NCBI GenBank assembly: GCA_947846985.1 | Contig: CANTUZ010000025.1 | Span: forward strand, 18,970,100 to 19,034,099 | DNA length: 64,000 bases | From: Fratercula arctica | Lineage: Eukaryota > Chordata > Aves > Charadriiformes > Alcidae | Reading direction: 5' to 3' | Shown here: piece after piece, positions 37,011 through 48,575 of the stretch | Numbering within the stretch: the stretch's first letter is position 1 | Layout of the letters: each line of letters starts with the position of its first letter | Translations under genes and position numbers: made by a program | Notes under the pieces: generated by a model | What the model was told of the DNA's origin: nothing | The model's input: the letters and a program-made list of their open reading frames with translations, nothing else | The model's database searches: none

Positions 37011-38492
37011 AAAATAAGAAAGCTCTTGTCTTCACCAGACAGCCAAATAGATGCTGATGTAGAAGTAATTGCATGGAGTACAAGCCCCTATAGTAACAGG
37101 AGAACAAGTTAAAGCTGTTTCTTACAACTTCTAACTAAGAAAAACAATCCAAATCCACACATGGCTCCTTGAAATCAACTTGACCCCAAAATTAAAATAA
37201 AAATCTTATTCTAGCATTATAGACAAGTTTTAGATTACAACATAAACTTTTCCTACAGGAGGGATATGTCATGCAAGATACCTTTTGACTTCTTATCCTT
37301 GAGGAACTGCAGGCAGAGTATATAGGTCCCTCTCATGATACATATCATTAAATTGCCATGAAGCATAACATCTGAGAAGACAGCCAGGACTAGATACTTT
37401 GGTTGAAGCTACTCAACAAGCCTTTACTACTGAACAGGCTAATGACAGGACAGAAGTGACTCATTCATTGCCACAGTAACCTTTACCTGGTACAAAACAG
37501 GAGAAGTTGGATTTATATCACAAGGGTGGTTTGCTTATGAATCATTTGCCTGTCATTATGCTCTCACTCTGATGTATTATTCCATTAAGTAGACCAGAAA
37601 TAGCATTGACATCACAAGTCACATCTGCTACTGTAATCATTTGCCTATCTACTATTTGCAGCTGAGAAGGAAACCCAAAAAAGTGTTAGTTAAGCAAAGC
37701 ATCATCAGTTATTTCCTTAAACTTCAAGCGCTTCTTCAAAAAGACAGTGAAACGGCATACACACAAGCCATCAATAGCTTCTGTCAACTTAACGGAGAAA
37801 TCAAATTCTTCAGTTGAACTGTAGGAGGAAGTTCACAGACTGATAATCTGAAAGGAAAAGCTTGAAAAGCTGTTAGCACAGACCTCCTACAAACTCAGAG
37901 CTCATGCCACACCACGGCATTGTCACCACCTGCACTAGTGCAGAATGGGAGGGAGCAGGCACACAAGTTAAATGTAGATGCATGACAAGGGCTAAAATTT
38001 GAAACAGAACAATTTTCCAGATGGTAAACAAAGAACAGAAGCAATTATATGGATTAGGCATAGTTCAAAAGCCAGTATTTTCAGAGCAGTTCACTTGAAA
38101 GAGTACAAAAGCCTGTAACTCAATGAAAATAGAAAATGTTCACTGCTTTTTAAGTCTCTTGAAGGGGAAGTTGTTCTTATACGTGCAAGGTATATGACCA
38201 TTATAGTATAGTCAGGTTGAAAAGCTTCTTACCTTGTAGAGGTTTATCTTGGCAACTCGGACCAAGATGTCCAGCTGTGCAACTGGTCCAAGATTATTTG
38301 CACAAATTCAAATCTGATCACTGATCTACTAGATACTGGGATTACATACATGAACTCTGTTCTATCCACAGTTCTCTTCAGTTGCTGCTTGTCTGTTATT
38401 TGTTATTTGTTATCTGGTTAGGAATCAATCAATCAAAATAATGAAGTTACTATCACACTCATGCTTTTATGTCAGAGAAAGGACTATATTCC
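37011..38492. other. Unique DNA, no gene recognised
   Basis: AT-rich sequence between two CR1 elements. No recognised domain or repeat. Confidence 0.45.
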
Positions 38493-38817
38493 CACAGAAT
38501 CACAGAATGGTTCGGGTTGGAAGGGACCTTAAAGATCATCTAGTTCCAACCCCCCCCGCCATGGGCAGGGACACCTCCCACTAGACCAGGCTGCTCAAAG
38601 CCTCATCCAGCCTGGCCTTGAACACTTCCAGGGAAGGGGCATTGACAGCTTCCCTGGGCAACCTGTTCCAGTGCCTCACCACCCTTACAGTAAAGAATTT
38701 CTTCCTGATATCCAATCTAAATCTACCCTCTTTCAGTTTGAAGCCGTTACCCCGTGTCCTATCATTACACTCCCTGATAAAGAGTCCCTCCCCATCCTTC
38801 CTGTAGGCCCCCTCCAT
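38493..38817 (-). mobile_element. CR1 LINE 3' tail
   Basis: Minus-strand tail with the terminal ATTCTGTG repeat at 38493-38509 and the end of ORF2 open at 38581-38817 (phrases LFIRECNDRTRGNGFKL and [13 protein letters not shown]). It is close in sequence to the end of the element at 34.4-37 kb. Confidence 0.93.
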
Positions 38818-39692
38818 GTGTTGCAGAATGGAGTTTCGCAGTGGAGGGCACAGCTCAAGAATGCTGTGACAGAGGAAGGCAGAAGCTCTCCTACATGATC
38901 CGCCTTCACTTACTTATTTATCTACTGTTCTCTTTGGTTCTCTTCTCTTTAACATATTGTACCCACTATCATTCTGCTTCTTTAAGAATAACTAGGTAGT
39001 GCTGGATGTACCATTCGCATGTACCATTCGCATGTACCATATCTAAAGAATGGGGATATCTGACTTTCTTAAAATCTGACCATTTTGAATATATTTGACA
39101 CCAGATATATTCACCACACCTTGTGTAAGGTGATGCACAGAGACACAAAGCAGAAAAAGAGCACTTGGTAAGGCAGGATAGTGATGTGGGCTTGAAATTG
39201 TTAGAAGTTTGCAAAACGTACAGGAAAGCATACATTCATGCCCCAGTTTTCTTTCATAACAGTTCTTCAGATCTTCTTTGCATGCTATTGGGTTTCATTC
39301 TCTGCAATCATATCCACTCTGACGACATTCCTAGGCAATTTTGTTTCACAAGAGACAGCCATTTCAATGCTCTTTATGCTGATGTCACTGCGGCCTTATG
39401 CATAGCATTTGGGCAGTGATTACAAATTGCCAATTTTTGTATTTAAAACCTTTGCTTTTGTGTCCTTTTGTGTAGGATGATACCCGGAATTAGTTTTATT
39501 GGTTTTTTTCCTTTTTTTAAGAAATACAATATTTTCAAGCCAGTTAATATTTCCTCATTAAGTGGGAATACATTGCAGGAAATTATTTGTCACAGCTGTA
39601 CCTTGCTATATGGAGTCAAGTAAGTGTCCTGACTTCTGAAAAGTAAAGTTACTAGAACACTGATGAAAACTAATGTTTTAATTTGTCTCTAA
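38818..39692. other. Unique DNA
   Basis: Contains a two-copy tandem repeat of 15 bases, GTACCATTCGCAT plus two more, near 39006-39038. Otherwise no feature. Confidence 0.45.
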
Positions 39693-40118
39693 GGTCTCAA
39701 TCATCCAGTTATAGAGCTGGCAAGAGCACACACCACCTCCACTGCCCCCCTTGAGGAAGTTGTAGACTGCGATGAGGACACCCATCAGCATTCTCTTCTC
39801 CAAGCTGAACAGACCAAGTGACCTCAGCCGCTCCTTGTAAGTCTTGCCCTCAAGACCTTTCACCATCTTGGTTGCCCTCCTCTGGACACACTCTAAAAGT
39901 CTGATGTCCTTTTTATATTGAGACATTCAAAACTGCACACAGTACTTGGGGTGGGGCCGCACCAGTGCAGTGTAGAGCAGGACAATCACCTCCCCTGACT
40001 GGGCTAGCTTGATGCACCCCAGGACACAGTTGGCCCTTTTGGCTGCCATGGCACACTGTTGACTCATATTCAACTTAACATCAACCCAAACCCTGAGATC
40101 TCTTCCATGGGGCTGCTC
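39693..40118 (-). mobile_element. CR1 LINE internal fragment
   Basis: Minus-strand fragment covering the post-RT region of ORF2 ([17 protein letters not shown] and [23 protein letters not shown]). It lacks the 3' UTR and terminal repeats. It is more diverged than the other copies and frameshifted at its upstream side. Confidence 0.9.
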
Positions 40119-42015
40119 TCATTTCACCCACAATCCTATCTGCTATGGAGTACCCCTTGGCCACATAAAAGCTCTTTATGAGAATATATGGAATTCTTAC
40201 ATTTTCTACAAATGTTGGCAGGATTAGCAAAACTGAAAATAAGCTTTTCAGATAGAAGAAAAAAAAAGAAAAGCTTTTTCTTTTTAAAATATTATTCCAT
40301 GTCTTAAATGTCAAACACTTGAATAAAAACATGAACAGTTATGTGAAAATGAAGGAAAAGGTTGAAAAACTGTTATTTTGAGAATTTCGGCATGTAGATT
40401 TATGAATAATCTAAATTCATTTTGGATCAAAATTTCTCTCTACAGTTTTATGAAGATTCATCTGGACATTATTTGAGAATTGTGTGAATGTGCAAGTCAT
40501 CTGTTGTACAATTTGGGGAATGGCAGCCTTTAACTGAGTTTCTAAACAGAATCTTTAACTAAAGTCAACTTTGTATCTGTGTATCCAAGTCCTAAATAGG
40601 GATTGAACTTAACATTTGTGAAGCCATTTCTCAATTACAGACTGTAAAATTTAACACGTTAACCACGTAATTGTGCATTAATTAAATATACTATGAGGAA
40701 ACAATGACATCTCTTGAGCTCATACTGAACACTGAAGCTTGTAACTTCCAGGGTCATATCTATTTCTTTCACAGGTATTCTGAGTGATGATAACAATACA
40801 ATTTCCTAGTTCTTAAATCTATTTAAATAAATTATGAACTCATATCTTATTACATTGCCTGAAACACTTTACATGAAGCTAAAAGAGCAATTAATGTTTT
40901 CCATATTGGCAACTTCAGGCATGTAATGATAATGTGCTTCTAGCAACTTGAAGATATGGTCTATAAATAAAGCATGCATTTAATAGAGGCAAAGTAGGCA
41001 GAAACACAGCAGCTCTCTTGCTTTCGAGCATTAAAGGATATTTAGCATTTTAGCAAGAAGATAAGATTAGGCCGAGAAATAACTGAAATGCACTGAAAAC
41101 CAACCTTTCTCCTTTATACAGGAAATTCTGTTCATGGAAGGGTTATGTGCCACTGCAAATAGGGAATGCTGAAGCAATTGGCACAGTAAAGTGCCTGCAG
41201 TTAGGCAAAAAGCAATTCTTTGTGAAAAAGAAAACCTGTATACCATATAAAGATTTCTTTGTTTAAAATATTTTTTTCTCTCTCTGCTTGTTACCTCTAT
41301 TTTTTGGGTGGAAATAAAGGTTCCAAGTTTCTATAAACAGATATTTTAAAGGAAAAAAATCTATAGTCTTTAAAATAGATTTCGAAGCATCAACCTATGT
41401 CAATAACTTAGAAGTGTTATATTCAATGAGAAAACTTTCTTTTTCTCCATGTAGAAAATCTGAAAAACTTGACATTTCTCCTAAGGTTCTTTCATGTTGA
41501 GAAACTTATGGGAAAACAAACAAACAAACAAGTATTTTCCCATAAAATCCTCATTTTCAGTAATTAAAAAGGTCCCAAAACATATGGAAAATCCCCAGTC
41601 TGCTCCCATTCAATGCTTCACTTATTGGCTATTGAAAATTTACTTTTCACTTGCTCCTAGTTCTACCCAACATCTTACTCTCTAATCACCATCACATACT
41701 ATTTATTTTTCATTATAAAACATATCTTTATTGATGCTAAATAATATTTTGTTAGGAAATGAATTTAAATAGTAGCAAGTAAACTTTATTGGTTTATGGC
41801 CTCATGAAATACTGAGGTTACAGCTATTCTGAGATTACTAATTAAGTCCAAAACTGAGATGTCTACTAATTAACTTGCTAAATATATTTAGCTACATTCA
41901 TTTCTCAGACATCTCTATTGATTAGAATATCTAATGGACATTAATTTTCTCCACTGACTCAGCTTCAAATCTGGAGTAAAGCAGCCCTCAGATTATTACC
42001 CCCTTTTGATCTTTC
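40119..42015. other. Unique AT-rich DNA
   Basis: No gene or repeat recognised apart from a short AAAC run near 41514-41533. Confidence 0.45.
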
Positions 42016-42017
42016 AG

Positions 42018-42338
42018 GTAGGCAACAACGAGGTAGCGAAAAGAAATCCATGGGCAATGAAGAAAGATTTCAAGACCCTGGGATGGTTGGTCAAGGGACT
42101 GGGAGCACAAGTTGAGTTCTCCTCTATCCCCCCAGTTGCAGGGAATGATGAGGGGGTAAATAGGAGGAGCCAGCAGATCAATGCTTGGCTCCAAGCCTGG
42201 TGCTGCCGGCAGGACTTTGGGTTCTTTGACCATGGCCTGATTTACAAAACGCCAGGCCTGCTGGTAACAGGCAGGAATAGTTTATCTTGCAGGGGGAAAA
42301 GGGTTCTAGGACAAGAGTTATCGGGGCTCATTGAGAGG
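42018..42338 (+). pseudogene. CR1 ORF1, C-terminal esterase-like end
   Basis: CR1 ORF1 proteins are known to carry an SGNH-type esterase domain. The frame here encodes VEFSSIPPVAGNDEG, FGFFDHG and a terminal GLIER segment, matching the end of that domain. The expected last catalytic Asp-His region appears altered (TGRNSLS where D-G-x-H-L-S would be usual). The frame is interrupted after GLIER by the insertion at 42339. The true ORF1 end continues at 42926. Confidence 0.75.
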
Positions 42339-42913
42339 TTAGCAAAAAAGTCGATAATTATTTGAACATGATAATAAAATGAAAAATGAAAGTGTTTGGT
42401 AATGGATTATTACATTTTATGGCCATACATTTATTTCACATAATTCATACTGTTTCATCCTACTGTGTGTAAGAAAAAAACCCTAATATGTAGGTACTAA
42501 TTTTAAGATAGTCAGGTGCAGATAATCAGTTTAACAAAAAAACAAAGAAATATGAATTTGCTTGTGTTTAATAAGTCTACAGTTAGGACAGACTGAGTGG
42601 ACATGTTAATGCAAATAATATTTAGCTGAAAGCAAAAAGGGTTATTTTATACAGACTCAGATTCAAACTGATCCTGAATTTCAGTCTTTCTTACTATGGG
42701 TACACAATAAAACCAGAGCGCACTCAATCAGCGTTAGTGTAAGCACATGCTACACCAGTAAAACCTACCAAACTGTACCTTCCTAAGGACATTGCTTTTG
42801 CCCAGTTTCCCAGAGCAATATCTAAAGCATTGTCTCAAGGACAGCTGACTGATGGCAGATGAAATTGGTTGTTTGCTACAGTTTTGAGTCGGACTACCTC
42901 ATTTACAGCTTTC
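42339..42913. mobile_element. Unidentified 575-bp insertion with 12-bp direct repeats
   Basis: CTCATTGAGAGG occurs at 42327-42338 and again at 42914-42925. The CR1 sequence is continuous if one copy and the intervening 575 bases are removed. The insert is AT-rich, has no poly(A) tail, terminal inverted repeat or TG..CA ends that I can see, and no open frame of note. The 12-base duplication suggests insertion by staggered cleavage of the length used by LINE-type machinery. I do not recognise the insert. Confidence 0.75.
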
Positions 42914-43114
42914 CTCATTGAGAGGGCTTTAAACTAGATTTGAAGGGGGGTGGGGATGGTACTGGGCTTGCCAGTGAGGTGCCTGGGTGTAGTTGCTCAA
43001 CACTTGTAGGGGAGAGTGCCAGTATTTCTGAGAGCCAGAAGGCCTACCACCCCTCAAGGGTGAAAACTACACACACAACTCCCTCTGAAATGCTTATACA
43101 CCAATGCACGCAGC

Positions 43115-45360
43115 ATGGGGAATAAACAGGAAAAGCTGGAGACCTGTGTGCGGTCGCAGGGCCATGATCTCATTGCAATTACTGAGACGTGGTGGGATAG
43201 TTCACATGACTGGAACGCTGTCATGGATGGCTATGTCCTTTTCAGGAAAGACAGGACAGCAAGGCAAGGTGGTGGAGTTGCTCTTTATGTGAGAGAGCAA
43301 CTGGAATGCATCAAGCTCTCCCTGGGGGTGGACGAAGAGACAGTTGAGAGCTTGTGGGTAAGGATTAAGGGGCAGGCTAATATGAGGAACACTGTTGTGG
43401 GTGTTTATTACAGGCCACCTGATCAGGATGGGGAAGCTGATGAGGCCTTCTACAGACAGCTGAAAGTGGCCTCACAATCACAGGCCTTGGTTCTCATGGG
43501 GGACTTCAATCACCCTGGTATCTGCTGGGAAGGCTACACAGCCAGGCATGTACAGTCCAGGAGGTTCCTCCAGTGTACTGATGATAACTTTTTGACAAAG
43601 GTGGTGCAGGAGCCAACAAGGAGAGGAGTACTACTGGACCTAGTACTGACAAACACAGAGGGACTGGTGGAGGGCATTAAGGTTGGGGGCAACCTTGGCT
43701 GTAGTGATCACAAGAAAGAGTTCAGGATCATGGGTAGTATGCACAAAACAACAAGAAGTAAAATCGCAGCCTTGGACTTCAGGAGGGCTAACTTTGACCT
43801 CTTCAAGAAACTGCTTGGAGAGATCCCGTGGGCTGGGGCTCTGGAAGGCAGGGGGGCTCAAGAGAGCTAGTTGGTATTCAAATACCACTTTCTCCAAGCT
43901 CAGGACCAGTGCAGCCCTAAGAGCAAGAACTCGGGCAAGGGACGCAGGAGACCTGCATGGTTGAGCAGGGAGCTTCTGAAAAAGCTCAAACGGAAGAAGG
44001 AAGTTTACAGCACGTGGAAGAAGGGACTGACCACTTGGGAAGAGTACAAGAATGCTGCCAGAGCGTGCAGGGATGAAGCGAGGAAAGCCAAGGCCTCCTT
44101 GGAATTAAACCTGGCAAGGGATGTCAAGCTCAACAGGAAGGGTTTCTTCAAGTATATTGGAGGCAAAAGGAAAAGTAGAGAAGTTGTGGGCCTGCTGTTG
44201 AATGAGACAGGAGCCATGGTGACGGAGGATGTGGAGAAGGCAGAGTTACTGAATGCCGTCTTTGCTTCGGTCTTTACTGCTCGGCCCAGCCCTCAGGAGT
44301 CCCAGACTTTGGAGAAAGTAACAGGGAAAGAGGAAGACTTCCCCTGGGTTGAGGAGGATTGAGTGAGAGATCAGTTAGGTCAACTGAATATCCACAAGTC
44401 CATGGGTCCCGATGGGATGCACCCCAGAGTGCTGAGGGAGCTGGCGGAAGTCATTGCTGGGCTGCTCTCCATCATCTTTGAAAGGTCCTGGAGAACAGGC
44501 GAGGTGCCTGAGGACTGGAGGAAAGCCAATGTCACTCCAGTCTTCAAAAAGGGCAAGAAGGAGGACCCGGGGAACTACAGGCCGGTCAGCCTCACCTCCA
44601 TCCCTGGAAAGATGATGGAACAGCTCGTTCTGGGCATCATCTCAAGGCATGTGGAGGAAAAGAAAGCTATCGGAAGTGCTCAACATGGATTCACCAAGGG
44701 GAAATCATGTCTGACTAATCTGATAGCCTTCTATGGTGGCATGACTGGCTGGATAGAAGAGGGGAGGGCAGTGGATGTTGTCTACCTTGACTTCAGCAAG
44801 GCATTCGATATGGTCTCCCACAGCATCCTCATAGGGAAGCTTAGGAAGTGTGGGTTAGATGAATGGACAGTGGGGTGGATTGAAAACTGGTTGGAAGACA
44901 GAGCTCAGAGGGTCGTGATTAGGCGCACAGAGTCTAGTTGGAGGTCAGTGACAAGTGGCGTTCCCCAGGGGTCAGTACTGGGTCCAGTCCTGTTCAATGT
45001 GCCCTTGTGGCTAAGAAGGACAATGGCATCCTGGGGTGCATCAAGAAGAGCATGGCAAGCAGGTCGAGGGAGGTCATCCTCCCCCTCTACTCTGCCCTGG
45101 TGAGGCCACATCTGGAGTACTGTGTCCAGTTCTGGGCTCCCCAGTTCAAGAAGGACAGGGAACTGCTGGAGAGGGTACAGCAAAGGGCTACCAAGATGAT
45201 TAGGGCATTGGAACACCTCTCTTCTGAAGAAAGGCTGAGGGACTTGGGTCTCTTCAGTCTGGAAAGAAGACGACTGAGGGGGGATCTTATCAATGCTTAT
45301 AAATACTTAAAAGGGTGGGTGTCAGGAGGATGGGGCCAGGCTCTTTTCAGTGGTGCCCAG
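43115..45360 (+). pseudogene. CR1 ORF2: intact endonuclease, deleted RT
   Basis: ORF2 begins MGNKQEKLE after the conserved NARSMGNK context. The APE-type endonuclease shows ITETWWD (Glu at 43184), VYYRPPDQD, LMGDFNHPG and GCSDH (43700-43711), all needed for nicking. An in-frame TAG at 43868-43870 replaces a Trp codon, and a TGA lies at 44360-44362, also found in the copy at 30.4-32 kb. RT is readable through [14 protein letters not shown], then a deletion of roughly 310 bases (estimated against the copy at 49 kb) removes the catalytic motif and shifts the frame. The post-RT region resumes at 44938-45363. Confidence 0.93.
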
Positions 45361-45628
45361 TGACAGGACAAGAGGTAATGGGCACAAACTTGAGCATAAG
45401 AAGTTCCACCTAAACATGAGGAGGAACTTCTTTACCCTGAGGGTGGCAGAGCACTGGAACAGGCTGCCCAGAGAGGTGGTGGAGCCTCCATCTCTGGAGA
45501 CATTCAAAACCCACCTGGATGCCATCCTGTGCAACCTGCTCTAGGTAACCCTGGTCTGGCAGGGGGGTTGGACTAGATGATCTCCAAAGGTCCCTTCCAA
45601 CCATACCATTCTCTGATTCTGTGATTCC

Positions 45629-46248
45629 TGAGATTCCTCCCGGGAGCAACATCTGTCAGCCCATCCCCCTTGCACATGCACGAGGATGGAAATTTCTCCC
45701 TTCATTATGCATTAAGCTGAGGGGCTCCCATAGCAAGTGGGGACTTTTAGCAATAATGGTACTAAGATCCAAAGTGAATGCAACTCCTTGATGCAGGGAC
45801 ATATTGTCTGCAACCCCTAATCTCTTCAGAATGAGTCAGAGGAAGAAAACAGAAAACCAATGTATTGACTTTCTGTAACTTCAGAAGACAGCATTAATAC
45901 CATCTTCCCAGTACAAGCTCTGTCAGGTAAAATACTGAAACTTTATACCAGGGTTGGAACTGAAAGACTCAACTAACTTTTCAGCCATCAGCTTTCAGCA
46001 GGTCTGCTTATGGAAGCGATGAAAATGACAGCAAATGGTTGTTTAAACGCGTAAGGACTCAATTCAGGTTTAGTCAGTAACTGTGATGTATTTGGCTTCT
46101 TCCTAGGCACTTAGGAAAAAAAAAGGGGGAGGGCTGAAAGGATCCAGAATTGCACTATCACTCTTACTCTAAACATATTTGTCAGGTGTTCATTAACTTG
46201 TGTGTTTTCAAGCAGCAGGTAAAATCATTTGGCATTCCTCTGAGAACT
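45629..46248. other. Unique DNA
   Basis: No gene or repeat recognised between the CR1 and the solo LTR. Confidence 0.45.
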
Positions 46249-46856
46249 TGTAACCGGTTCTTTTTAGAGAGATTCCAACGTACAAACCAGAGCTCACACA
46301 GAGAAAAAAAAAGTTAACTCAGCTTTATTGTGAAGCCTTGCTAAGCAGTTCCCAAATGTCCCAAAAGTTACTTCAGAGAGTCTTACCAACCCATAGGTTG
46401 TAGTAGCACCACCGAGCAGCGGGATAACGAGGAGCAACATCGGTATGGCAGAGGGAGGTAGGCACAGCGCCTTCAGGGCATCCCCTGTATCTTCAAAGTG
46501 CGCTCATGTTTCTCTCTCTCTGGCCCAAAACAGCCCCCTTATATCCTGCACCAGATTGAGTGGAAAAGTACAGGCTAGAGTCGCTGCACACATGGCCAGC
46601 ACATGCAGCGAGCCTTACCAGACTCATGATCCGGCTTTGCTAACAGCGGCTTTCTGATACACGACCACATTGTTGTACTCCCTTCTTGTTCTTCTTGTTG
46701 TTTTCTTCTTTGAAGGTCAGGTTCGCATGGATACGCACGTAGTTTTTTGCAACAACAGTACTGAGTTCCTTTTTCTCGGCACGTATACTGGGTTTGGTTC
46801 AACTAGCAATTTTCCGTCGAGTCTCACTCGGGCCATCCTCTATTATCCCTTACACA
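46249..46856 (-). mobile_element. Solo LTR of the tRNA-Ser ERV family
   Basis: 608 bases, bounded by TGTAA and TTACACA, aligned throughout with the LTR at 25119-25782. Flanks GAACT (46244-46248) and GAAAT (46857-46861) are a possible 5-bp target duplication with one change. It has a single poly(A) region, unlike the 25-kb copy. A minus-strand TATAA occurs in the CCCTTATATCC context near 46.54 kb. No internal ERV sequence is attached. Confidence 0.9.
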
Positions 46857-48472
46857 GAAATATAGAGTTGCAGCATTTCATTTTCCCAGTATCCTGCTCA
46901 CTCTGCTTGGATTGAATTATCTCAGTTTGGATAAATGTTCACCGTTGTCCTTCAGTGGGAAAAGCCTACGTGAACCAGCCAGTGTGACCTGTGTCTTTGT
47001 TATAGTGGCATGGTTGTTGGACGTTGCTAATGTTTATCCTGTTCCTGTAAGTGTTTTATTGTGTATTTATCCTGGAAGACAGGATACTTGAGGAAACGGG
47101 GCTTTGGTCTCATCCTGCGCCCAATGCTGGAGTTGTTAGGAACCAACTTTATGTTGTGAGAACAGTAATACCATAAGACACTGAATAAAACAAGGAACTG
47201 TATTCAAGAGGTAGGACCCTGGTTGCATGGTACCATCACAGCTGAGAATCTAGAGTTCATTTTATTTAATAACTTAATCCCAGGAATCTATATTCTTGGT
47301 GGTACCACCAGACTTATTTGTCTCGAATAAAAATACATACATTACAAAACTGATTCATTTATTTCATTATTCAATTATTTAGCTCCATTACTATTATCTT
47401 GGCATTCTCATCCCACCTATAGGAGGAAGTTACCTGACTTTAACTTTTCCTGCAGTCTTTTCCTCTTCTTTCCTTTTCCACAAGTATGAAACAGCTGCTG
47501 CCTGATATAATTACTTTAATTGTTTGCATGCTATAAAACTGTTAAAAACAATTTTAATAGTAAATAGGTTTTATTGCCAAGTTATGCTTTTGCTTATAGA
47601 CATAAGATGGCAAACAGGTGGTTAAAAGTATATCTGATTCTGTACTATTATTTCCCCTGTATCCACTGTATAATCAATGAAGTGATACTGTTTTGCCCTC
47701 AGGATAAAAAAAAAAAAAAAGAAATGTTAATGGAAGCAATTAAAAGATATTAATAATACTGATACCTCTTTATTGTCTTTCAGGTACATTCAGAGTTAAC
47801 CAACACATTAAGTGGTAATGATGCAGTTAAAGTTATTTTCCAGTTGACATGATTAGTTTTGTGGCCCAGCCACATTTATCTTGTGCTTTGAAGCCCTTCA
47901 CACTAAGTTATTGGATTTGGGAAATCAAGTAAAAAGATATATGAAATTACCTCATCCCTAATTTTGAAAGACATGGGTAAGAATGGCATTTCCATGGTCT
48001 ATAGCACTAGTCTAAGTTATAAGAGTTATTCTTGATTCTCTGCTGTGTTCCTTAGCCTGAGGAGTTTCAAACCAGAATGGTATAAAGAATAGACATCTAG
48101 GGCTACAGACACAGAAGTATTACACCACATCAAGGCATCTGACCTTTGTATTAGACACTTACCTCCACATCTACATCCTCAAAGTGTCCCTTTGCTTTCA
48201 ACTCCATTCAATGTACACTGAAGGATGCAACTCCTGAGTCTTGTGACACTGACATCTTCATGCGAGCTCGTGTTTTCCAGCTTCTGGGGTATTTCTGTTG
48301 CCTGGAGAGGGAACACTTAGTAAGCCCTTTTTAGAAATGTAAATGCTATCAGGAATCTATTAATATCTGGACAGGAGTCCTGAACAACCAAATACATGTC
48401 TGTGATGCGTGAGCAAAAATCCCAAATTCATTGAGCACAATTTTGAGATCAATATTCAATGAAACAGAGGAC
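46857..48472. other. Unique DNA
   Basis: AT-rich, with an A run near 47707-47720. No recognised gene or repeat. Confidence 0.45.
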
Positions 48473-48575
48473 TGTCATGGTTAAACCCCAGCCAGCAGCT
48501 AGGACCACACAGCCACTCACTCAATTCTCCCCCTGCTCCCCCAGAAGGGTAGGGAGAAGAGGAAGAAAAGGAGGA

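Larger units (their letters stand above)
42016..45628 (+). mobile_element. CR1 LINE with ORF1 end and internal deletion (copy B)
   Basis: The longest CR1 in the window. It holds the C-terminal part of ORF1 (42018-42338), a 575-bp foreign insertion (42339-42913), the inter-ORF region with GGCTTTAAACTAGATTTGAA at 42926-42945, ORF2, and a 3' tail closing with ATTCTGTGATT at about 45615-45628. From about 44018 onward it matches the minus-strand copy at 30.4-32 kb nearly base for base, including its internal deletion at about 44994-45003. Confidence 0.94.

Noticed and set aside
47080..47180. Primer-site-like GCGCCCAATGCTGG as part of another ERV
   Set aside because: No LTR end upstream and no gag-like sequence downstream; the resemblance is short.
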